Made by a program: the position numbers and the translations under genes
Notes under the pieces: model-generated
Seen by the model: the letters and a program-made list of their open reading frames with translations, nothing else
What the model was told of the DNA's origin: nothing
Database searches by the model: none
Part shown: positions 33,810 through 44,400 of the stretch, piece after piece
How positions within the stretch are numbered: the first letter of the stretch is position 1
Layout of the letters: the number at the start of each line of letters is the position of its first letter
Source: Azolla caroliniana
Taxonomy: Eukaryota; Polypodiophyta
Reading direction: 5' to 3'
DNA length: 64,000 bases
NCBI GenBank assembly: GCA_043228905.1
Contig: JBHGNT010000003.1
Location: 25,048,001 to 25,112,000, forward strand

Positions 33810-35860
33810 GATATACTCTTTAAAAAAACAAAATCACATATATAGATGTCTTCCATCATAATAATACATAGAATTCTCTATCAAATTCCTCAATAGAGAT
33901 TATAGCTTCAATTCCAATCATACTTACTAGTAATAAGAACAATCATATAACCAATTCCTTGAGCTCATCCATCCCATACAGAGAAAAAGGAAAGAGGAAG
34001 AGAGAAAATGGTTGTTGCTCTTTAGCTAGAAAGTAAAAATACAAAATAATATTTAATCAAATGTATACCAATCCCCATTTTACTGATGATCAGTCAAATG
34101 ATCTTTTTTGTCCTTTGAAAAGTTTTCTTCATGATAGAAACAAATTTCTTCGAGAAATTGATCGAGTGTTTCAAATTGCAATAAGAATATTACTTGAAGC
34201 TACCTGCAAAACAACAATAATAACAATGCCATGAGAGAATGAATTCCGTCAGACCAGAATTGATTTGAACAAGAGCAATTGGGAAGAAAAAACCCCAAAT
34301 ACCCCTGGATGAATCAGGTATGTACTTGAGGGAATCAGAAAACTTGAGTGTTGAGCGTCAAAGCTCTCATTAGCTTCTTCTTAAGCCCAATATTGGGTTG
34401 CATTCAAGATTATATATTATAAAACCTTCTGTTCTAAGCATCAACAAAACAAGAAAGAGTTCCCGTCCTGTGCTTGATGGTAGCCCAATATTGGTTTGTA
34501 TACACACACACACACACATATATATATATCTTAAAACCTTCTGTTCTATGTTTCGACAAAATAAGAAAGATATTGCCCTTCCTGGGCTTGTATGTTATCG
34601 GAGTGTAAGGATTTTCAGAACAAAATGCTTTCAAAACTTTCCAGCTATGAAAAACTAGAAAGTACACACCTGAAGTTCAATTCTTGTTCTAAGCCATTAA
34701 TAAAAAAGGAGGATCGAAAATTTTAAACATACACAACATGGAGGGTTTTCTAATGTAAGTATCAGGCTAATTTTTTACATTGTTCAAACTTTCTCAAATT
34801 GAGAAACTCAAAGTTCGAGCAGCATGGGCTCAATTTCATCTCATATATATCAAATTCGATTTCCCATTATCAATCAATTTCTCTCTCCCTCCCTCTCTCA
34901 AACACCATATATTTGCAAGAAATCAATGATCAAGAAGTAACTACAACAACACAATTTTCAAGAGAAGAGACAGTAGAACAAAGGAAGGTGTACAGATTCT
35001 TGCACTCTATGAATTCTCCATACTACTATACATATTTTCAAGAAAATGATGTTTGTAGGAATACAAGAAACTGTTTGAGAACTCTGGATGGATTTAAATA
35101 CATTTTCTGACTCTCATGAGATCTGACAATTAAAAAAACAATTATATAAGAGATTGTAATGATGCAGAAATCATTATATCCCATGAACTGAAGATCAAGA
35201 AATTTGATTCATCATGTTTAAGCAACCAAACTCTTTACATGTTCTCCGTGCAGATTCACACAATTTCAACATACAATGTTATGCACCTAATAAATATACA
35301 GAATCTAAATAGCGTTCTCTTTTATTCTGTCTAACACTACGTCATGGGTTCAGATCCATAGTTACAGACATCTTCCTTAAAACATATATCATTTCCCCTA
35401 AAATATATGCCAAACAGTTGACACAACCATAATCTCAGCCGTCTCTGCTAGGTTCCAGGATTGTTAGATATGCAATAACTATACAGAATCACATTGTACT
35501 CTCAGATCATGACAAAGAAGAAGGGATTCGAAAATTAAATACCAGTGTAGGCTACACAGAAACTACACCTAGAATAAGAGTTCAGAAGTTAAATACATGC
35601 GAGAATTATATAGAATCTACACTGTACACTCAGGCATTATCAATTGAAGATAGGAAAGACAGATTTGGATATGCAGGGAAACAAAAAAGAGGGATTTTCA
35701 AGAAAATGAAGAACACGAAGAGAAATTTAACAAGACAAGGAAAACAATCTCAAGGAATCGAATGATCAAAAGAACATAGATATTTGAATACTATGGAAGA
35801 GTGGGAACAATGAAGGATTAAGCAAAGACCTTCTAACAACGAAAGATTAAGCACAGACCT
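33810..35860. other. Intergenic DNA with a 97-bp imperfect duplication
   Basis: GCCCAATATTGGGTTGCATT at about 34386 and GCCCAATATTGGTTTGTATA at about 34482 start two related segments that share AAAACCTTCTGTTCTA. The second holds a (CA)n(TA)n microsatellite at about 34502-34529. No gene is recognised. The right end must include the 3' flank of the RALF gene. Confidence 0.5.
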
Positions 35861-35866
35861 TAGTGT

Positions 35867-37904
35867 TTAACTGGTGTCCCTGGCACACCCGGTAATTTTT
35901 GTGCATCCACGCGTGTAGGGATTGGCTGTTCCAGACCCACGGCAGTTGTAGTAGGAGCGTCCTGCTGAAGAACAAGGCACCCGATTTGCAGAGAGCGCCC
36001 CATAGCTTATATAGCTCGATGTTCCTGGCCAAAACGAAATAAAAAACCAATAACCAATATAAGGGAATCAAGACAAAAAAACAAGCAGAAATTTATATTT
36101 GAGTCAGATTTTGCTTCTGACTATGGGAACCAATAAACCAGAGAGCACCAAGGAAGAGAAAAGGAAAATATATATAAAAAAACAGATTTGAATCAGCATT
36201 TCCCTCCAAAAACCACAATGCCAGAAAGAAAGAAAAAAAAAAAAAAAAAAAATTGAACCAGACTTTACCTCAGAAGAACAAAATATAGGAGAGAAAAATG
36301 AAAAAGAAAACAATATATCTTCATATACATTAGCCAGAATTTGCCTCAGAAGAACTAAATGCCAGAAAGAAAGAAAAATATATTTGAAAAGGAGTTTGCC
36401 CCAGAAAATCAAACAGAAATAATGAAAAAAAGAGACAAGTTCAACGAGAGTCTATCTCAGATGAACAGAATGCGAAAAATAAGCACTCCGAGTTTGATTC
36501 AGAAGAAGAATGAGAATACAAGAAGGAAAGAAGGAAAGAAAACAGTACCGCTTTAGGCAGAGTTTGCTTAAGAAGAACACGATGCTATAAGGAAATAGAA
36601 AATTTTGAACCAGAATCTGCCTTAGTAGAACAGACAGCAAGGAGAGGTGAAGTTATCGAAGGAAACACCTCAGAAAAACAATATAGAAGTAGAATAATGA
36701 AAATGCAGCATCTGTAAAGAAAACGTCGGAAAACTATACAAAACCGAAATTTCGTTTTTCAGAGAGAATAACAAAATTAATAACAAAGGAAAGATTTAAT
36801 TTTAAGACTATGTAAGATACACCTCGGAAAGAAAACGAACTAGAAAACCACACATCTCAGAAACAAAATGATAATGGAGAGAGAATCTCATCTTAGAAAA
36901 ACCAAAATCCGATACTGCCTCAGAAAAATTATATGTAGAATGAAAGCTCCGCTTCCAAAGGAAAACGGATCTGATATTGATGAAGAAAAAGAAGGTCTGA
37001 GCTCAAGCGGAAATGTCAGGAAAATGACAAAGGAAAAAGAAGAACAGCAAAGATGGATCGTGGAGGAATCATCGAACTCGAAGAAGACGAACAGCAGAGA
37101 TAGATCATCGAGAGTCCATCGAAGAAGAAGAAGAAAGAAGGATAATGAAAAGCTCCTTCTGAAAATGGTGACGAACAAGAAGAAGAAGAAATATAGTAAA
37201 GAGTAAATGAGTGGATAAGAGAGGAAGAAAAAGAACAGTTAACCTTGATAATGGAAGCTTCAGGGTTCCCAGAGAAGCATGTTACGTAGTGATAATGATG
37301 AGGCTGAAGCAGAAACAGAAATAATGAAGACTAGTAATAAAGATGGACGGTTTTTAGGTTACAAAAACTCTTTGGAAAAGAATAATCACAAAGTGATGAA
37401 GAAGATAACTAAGGAAAATAAACAGCATTGGCAGTAGTAGTCGTATTAGTGGTAGACGAGAAAGAAGACAAACTGTAAAGCAGAAGCATAGATCGATAAT
37501 GGAAGTTTGACAGTTCCTTCCAAAGAAACAATGTTCACACAATGAGGAAGCTGATGAAGACATCAGTAATAACGATTGATAATGGAAACTCCGTCAGTAA
37601 AAGTAAAAATGTTTTGGGAAGAAGAAATCGAAACTGAGAATGACAAAAGATGAAATATGCTATAATTCTGAGATCTAGTACCTGCAAGAATGCGACGATT
37701 TACTTCAGAATCCACCAGAAACTCAGATCCGAAGTCACAATGTCCTCCCAGAGAAGAATCGCAAGATAAAGAGGAAGAGGAAGAGGAAGAGGAATGGTAA
37801 TGGAAGCTTGGATCCAGGGTGAGGGAGAGTGACTGAGAAGAAGAGGAAGCAAAAACGACAAGAACCACGAGAAGAGAGAACAGAGGGAAGGAGAAGCGAT
37901 CCAT
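35867..37904 (-). CDS. RALF (rapid alkalinization factor) peptide precursor, two exons
   Basis: Exon 1 is 37904-37682 and exon 2 is 36024-35867, joined in phase 1 to give 126 residues. Residues 1-26 form a signal peptide with a Leu/Val core. The pro-region has a Ser run (38-46) and two Cys (48, 56), then DSEVNRRILA with the dibasic Arg70-Arg71 site that S1P-type subtilases cut in RALF precursors. The mature part holds YISYGAL (79-85), the receptor-binding motif of canonical RALFs, and four Cys (92, 102, 115, 121) spaced as in the family for two disulfides. The secreted peptide would act in the apoplast on FERONIA-type receptor kinases with LLG co-receptors, raising apoplastic pH and restraining cell expansion. 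Most family members I know lack introns; here a 1657-bp intron separates the pro-region from the mature peptide. Confidence 0.93.
36090..36960. repeat. Degenerate minisatellite in the RALF intron
   Basis: A motif close to CAGAATTTGCCTCAGAAGAAC (plus strand), usually followed by A-rich sequence with AATG, recurs near 36255, 36329, 36390, 36445, 36490, 36556 and 36606, then weakly to about 36930. Spacing is about 45-75 bp. Copies are diverged. The intron is strongly purine-rich on the plus strand. Confidence 0.65.
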
Positions 37905-37960
37905 CTCGTTCAAAAAGTCTGTGTTCTCCTTCTATCGTTAGAGGAAGACAATGCTCTCAG

Positions 37961-38272
37961 AGAGAGAGAGAGAGAGAGAGGAAGAAAAGAGGAAGAAGAA
38001 GAAGAAGGTCTGGCTATGGCGTTCAACTCTGTGTCTGTCTGTCTGTGTCTCTGTGTGTGTATGTGTACGTAGGTGTGTGTGTGTGTGTGTGTGTTTTCCT
38101 TTTCTTTTTTCTTTTTCTTTTGCCTTTTTCTTTCTTCTTTCTTCTTTCTTCTTTCTTCTTTCTTTTTAATGTATATGTATATGTATATGTATATCATGTA
38201 TATGTATGTGTGTGTGTGTGTGTGTATGTATAACAGTATATGTATATGTATGTGTGTATGTGTGTGTGTGTG

Positions 38273-38312
<40 letters not shown>

Positions 38313-38322
38313 ATATGTATAT
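37961..38322. repeat. Cluster of (GA), (GT), (TCTTTC) and (TATATG) microsatellites 5' of RALF
   Basis: A (GA) run at about 37961-37981, GTCT/GT runs at 38033-38094, TTCTTTC repeats at 38096-38166, TATATG repeats at 38170-38200 and 38272-38312, and GT runs between. They lie 60-420 bp upstream of the RALF start, so part may fall in its promoter. The long frames on both strands here are low complexity. Confidence 0.85.
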
Positions 38323-38402
38323 GTGTAATGGTGTATGTATTATGTATATATGTATTTATGAGAAATGCCCGTAGTAGTAGTACGGTGTACCCTCGCTCGC
38401 CC
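38323..38402. repeat. 80-bp direct repeat, left copy
   Basis: The segment GTGTAATGGTGTATGTATTA ... CGTAGTAGTAGTAC ... CCCTCGCTCGCCC recurs at 41380-41459 (shift 3057 bp) with about three mismatches. The two copies bracket the MULE remnant and the 52-bp array. Both are preceded by TATATG/GT-type sequence. Confidence 0.9.
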
Positions 38403-38439
38403 ATGCTAGGTTGACCCGAACTAAGGTTTGGGATCGAGC

Positions 38440-40232
38440 ATGGCCAAATATAACAAGACCCTACCCATGGAGGTGATCAGGGTAGAAACCCACCAGTTAG
38501 ATGTTGCGCTCACGGATTTGCAAACCAAGTATCATACACGCTTCAGGAAAGGAATCAAGAAGGGTATGTGTGTGACTAGGTATAGTTGTCATCGTGTTGG
38601 GACATCTCGACTTGCGTCTAATTCCACCCGACGACGTAGGTGCACACCCCGATGTGGGTGTACATTCCATGTGGACGTTAGAATGAATGATGGGGTTGAC
38701 AATGAGACACTGACCATTTCAATATATGGACCTCATAGTGGTCATGTACCATGCAGTAGGTCGCATTAGAAACTTGCTTGAGAGTTATATTCGCAAGGAT
38801 GCTCACAGTGAGGCCAAATGCGATAATGATTGATAAATGTTGGAAATCATATAATGCCATAACTAATGTGGTTACAACAGACCATGAATATTGGATTGTT
38901 GTAAATGGGCAACGGTCGCAAACACATTGTAGACTTTGTTGTCTCTGTTTCACGCCAAAAAATCATGAGTGGACAACTTGTTGCCAAAAGTAAGTACAAC
39001 TACGAGAACCCATCTTTTATCAACGAATGTGCCAACTGATGCAATGCATTACTGAATCCACATTCAATGCGATGTGTGAGGAGTTAAAAGCAGAATATGG
39101 AGACACGCCAGGTGTTTGGCAATATATAATAGGAGGGTGGCGTGGTTTGACATATGTGTGGAGGAAACTTTGGCCCAAGTTTGGTAGAATGTTCAACTAC
39201 GGACATGTTGGCACTACCAATATTGTGGAAAGACATTGGCAGTTTATCAAATATACATCCTTGAGAGGAAGAATAAACCGACCAATTACTGACCTTGTGC
39301 ATGTCTTAATCGGGGACAATGAAACTGGCACTTGTATCAGAGGAATAGTCATAGAGTGGTGCAAACAACGACAAGAAATATGTGAGAATGGTCGATTTTG
39401 GGCACTCTAGACCATTTGGACAGCCCACGATAATAAGGTATTTGATGGAAACCAACTGAATGAAGTTAGCTTCTTTAAGCAATCTCTATTTGATTGTTTG
39501 CAACTTAGAGACATCACACTACAAATTTACAATCTTTACTTTGAGTGCTTTTAAGCTCTTAAGTGTCTAATCGACACTTGTATATTTTTCTTTATTCTTC
39601 GTGGGTTTTCACCTCACTTTGAGGTTTCCCACTAGTAATAAAAGTGTTACTAAAAAAAGAAGAAGAGAGTGGTCGATTTGCACCTTGTGCAATTTGTAGG
39701 GATCAAAGGTTCTAACTTAAAGACGTCGAGAGAATATTGGAAAGGTATCTCAATGATACTTCCACAATGCATATTGTGGACTAAATCTGATATTGGTTTA
39801 GAATATTGAGCATGATAATTCCCATTCTATGGTATAATGTCTCACTCTAATGCTCATATTGTGATTGCCAAGACCTTGCGAGTAAATGTAAGCATTTACT
39901 CGGTATTCGAATGATTATTGAGAGGCATATGCCACATTTATGTGGCTCATCGCCTTTTATAGATCATGCAACGCAAATGTGAATGGACCATAATACAGAA
40001 ATAGAAGTGGAGACAGAGGTAGAATGAGTCGGGGAGACAAACCCCACAAAATTAGAGATTGAATCATTGAAGTCCAAAATACAAACGACCGAGGAAGCAC
40101 TTCAATGTCTCAAGCAAGGGTTAGGAACCTTTGATCGTGCAACTATTTTGGAATGTATACAAACATTGGAAGATATGATTGAGAAGGTGTATCGTGTTGG
40201 TGCACCAAGATCAACCAATGAAGAAGATGGTT
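38440..40232 (+). pseudogene. Mutator-like (MULE) transposase remnant
   Basis: The coding sequence is broken over several frames. At 38440-38769 a Cys/His-bearing N-terminal domain shows YSCHRVGTSR, RCGCTFHVDV and GPHSGHVP, like the FAR1-type zinc-binding region of MULE transposases. At 38820-38890 IMIDKCWKSYNAITNV matches the block around the second catalytic Asp. At 39027-39407 come AEYGDTPGVWQYI, WRKLWPKFGRMFNYGHVGTT and NIVERHWQFIKYTSLRGRIN, fitting the region that carries the catalytic Glu. A coiled segment (LKSKIQTTEEALQCLKQGL) at 40070-40232 ends the recognisable part. Stops and frameshifts show it is dead. I found no convincing terminal inverted repeats or 9-bp target duplication. Confidence 0.7.
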
Positions 40233-40832
40233 GATCAATAAATCGTAACCAACAAATCAGTGCCAAAAGAAGCGCAACAATAGGCATCTCACAATAATAG
40301 GCATCTCGCAATAACTTATTGCCAGCTCCCCAAACACTTCCAAATCCCACATCGGAAAACTGCAAAGAGGTGCAAGTCGGGCTAGGAGGCGATTGCCAAT
40401 ATGTGACCATGAGATGGTTCAGTGTTTGCGTTGCGATGGCTTGACCTTGACTTCAAGAGACTCGATTGTTACATGTTGTAAATTTTGTGGTTGCATTTTG
40501 CCATCATCCGGACATGAGCCATAATTGTTAAATGTAATGTGTGTATTCATATTTCATTTTAGGCTTCCAAGGCTTGGATTATTCCCATTATCAATATTTG
40601 ACGTTCTAATATTTTATTCAAGACTTTTTATTTGAATGATTACGTTGATTTGTTATTTGAAGCTTGGAGATATAAGTTTGTGTGATTTTTTTGTTTTAAA
40701 TTTTAGGTTTTGAGAGCAATTGGAAGTTTAGGTTTTTTTGAGTAATTTTATGTATCATTGCCGTGGCAAATATTTGTTGTACACTTACAATTTTTTGGAC
40801 TTTTTGATGTTTGTTTCTAAACCAAGCTCTTG

Positions 40833-41182
40833 CCTTGAGTCGGTCAGGCTCTTGGTGACAGAGGTTGGCAGACAACGGGGCTCCTTTTGACAGAGTCGGG
40901 CTCCTAATGATAGAGGTTGTCAGGCAACAGGGCTCCTTTTGAAAGAGTCGGGCTCCGAGGGACAGAGGTTGTCAGGCAACAGGGCTCCTTGTGACAGAGT
41001 TGGGTTCCTCGTGACAGAGGTTGTTAGAGAGCGGGGCTCCTTGTGATAGAGTCGGGCTCTTGGTGACAGAGGTTGTCAGACAGCAGGGTTCCTTGTGATA
41101 GAGTCGGGCTCCCAGTGACAAAGGTTGTTAGAGTTTCGGGCTTCTTGTGACAGAGTCAGGCTTCTGGTGACAGACGTTGGCA
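40833..41182. repeat. 52-bp minisatellite, seven copies
   Basis: GAGGTT (or its variants AAGGTT and GACGTT) stands at 40861, 40913, 40965, 41017, 41069, 41121 and 41173, exactly 52 bp apart with no insertion or deletion. Each unit has two related halves: GACAGAGGTTGTCAG..GGGCTCCTT and GACAGAGTCGGGCTCC. GC content is well above the surroundings. Confidence 0.95.
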
Positions 41183-41379
41183 GCTTTTTATTCACATTGG
41201 ACCGTGGAGATCAAATGCGCCATCAACGTTGCGACATGTTGCACCCGCGATTCCCTCAGTCACCCTCTTAAATTTTTAGTAGTAGTTAGTCACGAGCATG
41301 TATATGTATGTATATGTGTGTATATATATGTGTATGTGTGTATGTATATGTATATGTATGTGTATGTGTGTATGTACAT

Positions 41380-41459
41380 GTGTAATGGTGTATGTATTAT
41401 GTATATATGTATTTATGAGAAATGGTCGTAGTAGTAGTACAGTGTACCCTCGCTCGCCC
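41380..41459. repeat. 80-bp direct repeat, right copy
   Basis: Nearly identical to 38323-38402; differences include GGTCG for GCCCG and ACAGTG for ACGGTG. It is preceded by GTATATG/GTGTATG microsatellite sequence at 41299-41375. Confidence 0.9.
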
Positions 41460-44400
41460 TACAAGGATTTTCCAAATTTATGGAAATACCCCTCAAGGGG
41501 CCTAATGCTTCGAAAGGGGATTTCAAAGCTTCCCCAAGGCCCACCTCTTATCGTGTTTAGGAGGGAGGAAAAATGCAAAGGCGGACACTCGTGAGAGTTA
41601 AGATATGCCCTTAAATGATATCGCAACCAAGATTAAGCACCCAAAAAAAGGACACTTTGGACCCTAAAATTAATTAATATACTTAAAAAGAGTTGTATGG
41701 TTTTTGAAAATTAGGAGTATGTCCCATGGTTCTCAATATGGCACAATGTAATTGAGATTAAGCTCATATTTAAGTATAACAATAAACAACATGCCTAAGT
41801 TGTGTGTAAGCACTTGTCTTAGCTAGAGGCCATTTAATCACTTTGTATTTGAGAATCAAGATCATGCGACATAAAATGTCAATACATAAGCGTAAATTTA
41901 GGGGCCCTAAGACATATTGTATGTTCCATTAGGCTACATTATTTAGACAAATCATAAGATGTCGTAGACGCATTTTGAATACATTGTTAATGAACCTCAT
42001 CATCATAACAAAATTGCAATGTATTTGCCTTAATCTAATCAATTTGTGGGTTATCGGGAAATGGAGGCAATGCGTAAGTGTCAAATTTGTAAAACTCGCA
42101 AAGTAAGCCTTTGATGCTCTTTCAATAAGACACTAGTTGCCTTGTTACTCATTTAGAATCATTAATTATCGAATTGTGTTTGTTAACTTTTTCATGACTT
42201 GTCATGACATTGTTGTATTAAAGGAGAGGAACCAATGACGAATTCTTGCAATTGGCTCAAACCATGAGAAGGGGGGAGGGGGGGGGGGGCTATGCTCCAT
42301 CTATGTGGGTATTAGCATTTGTTGGACCCCAAATCAAAAGAGCATTGAAGGAAATTGGCCTAAACGTAACAATGGCATGGCTAATATATCAACCTTCCAC
42401 AATAAAATGTGTTTGAATCAACAATTATTTGGATAGCTAGTACAATTTTTATAAAGTGATTAACACTATAAAAACGGTAGAATACTTGGCTAACTAATTA
42501 ACGAGATTTAGAGGACAAGAAAAAAGCAACAAAAGTTCATGTTCATCTTAGCCCCTTGCACGCACCCTTTAAGCGTAGGTGTCATGCCGTAAAGGGTATT
42601 TTGTGTATTCCATTAATTTCACAAATTTACCAAGGTCGGCGTGTCTAGCTGAAAAGTAGACATTGCTTTTACTTTTAAAAAGCAACAATGTAGAAACCAT
42701 GCACCACATTTATTGTGTCATATTTAATGGCCTTTTTAATCTTGATACATATATATATCATGAAATAGTAAAACTGGCTCATTTATGATACTAGACACAT
42801 CCACATCGCCAATAATGCTAGTTCGTCAACCTTGTGATGAACTATATTTCCAACAACAATTTTAAGGCTAAAATGTTTCTAACGAGATATATAGGAGGTT
42901 CAATATGTTTCTAGACAAACAAATGTTGGAGGTTTGCAACGAGTGGGTGCGAGCTCGTGCCCAACCAACCACATGTAAAGAAATGATCTTGTTACCCACT
43001 TAACCATATATAGCATATGTGGATCGTTTTCCTACGACTTTTTGGTAGAGAGCATGTCAATCGTAAGGATAAGAATCCTACGACTTTTTGTGTCGATGAT
43101 GAAGCCATGTTTTATGTAGTTTTCGACACCGCGTAAGGAATGTGTGGCACGGCCTCTTATTGCCTGTAAGCCTTTTGCTGGATCGTGGAAAATGAGTTCA
43201 TAAAGCCACAATTTAAGGAAATGCCATTCATCCATAATTGGACCCCGTTTTTACATTCTATCTTTCGGTCACATCCAACTAGTTATTATCACAGTCAATT
43301 GGAGGGAAACATTATAGCTTCTAGCTTTCAGCTTGTGAAATTCTAAACTCGTATTAAAAGGAGAGATTGTGTGCATCCTCTATCAATGTTAAGTTGTCGG
43401 TCGTGAATAGTGAAATTGTCATAAAAGGTGAGATTCCAAATGCCTTAGAAACTAGGCCCCCCTTGATAAATGGATAAGATAAAACTGTGGATGTAAACAT
43501 GTGGAATATATTGCAGACAATGATGTAGACCACTTAATATAAGGCCCATTATTGGAAATTTTATAAAATGATATCATTGTTGGTAAGAAGTGCAATAGTG
43601 CATATACTCACATTGCACATGTGTGTGTGTGCAAGTGAGTGTGTTAGAGTGTAATTCGTTATCTCTTAACGAGTGTTTATTTCTCTAGGGATATCTACTT
43701 GGGACCTTGCATGTTTTGCATTTGTTACGATCAAATCAAATTTGCTTTTGCACCTCATACGAGGCAAAACCAAATTTTTTGTCTACACTGCACTTCTCCC
43801 CCCACACAACATTTTTTCACAACTTATCCCTTCCCTATAGTACAAATGTTTCCTCATCGATTCCAAATTTGTTTTTGGCTCTTTTTGGTTTTTAACAACA
43901 ATACCTTGAACCTTTACATTATTGTTTATACGTATGGCTAATGTTGGACTCTATGCTACAACATTGTTATTCTTGGTTGTAGTGATGGTGGTGTTATGAA
44001 AACATATAAGCCCCGATGATTTCTTCTAATAGAGGGTATTGAGTGTTGAGCTCATTAACAAGGTCTCGATGGAACAATTCATGAATGTAACGAAACATTT
44101 AGCAATGGCATTACTAAAATTGAACTCCATGGATTGCTCCGCAATTGGAAGAGTTTTCATAACTACAAGATGAAGCATCTCATGGTCCATGAAATGTGTC
44201 AAATGACCATAAAATACATAACTTCTTCTTAATGTCATATAACTTGACACAATAAAAGATTTCCATTGTAGCTTGCACTTGAGCCCAATATTGTTATTGT
44301 ACAAACAAGATTTTGAAATGATGAGGTACAATTATTCAAGATGTTGATTAATTTGAGTGTATGGTTACGAGAATCCAAAACATGCCCACTGGAACTAAAA

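Noticed and set aside
37910-38414. Long frames rich in Tyr/Thr/His or Cys/Val near the RALF promoter
   Set aside because: They are translations of GT, TATATG and CTT microsatellites.
40833-41182. CRISPR-like array
   Set aside because: Repeats are contiguous without unique spacers, and the context is a plant nuclear genome.
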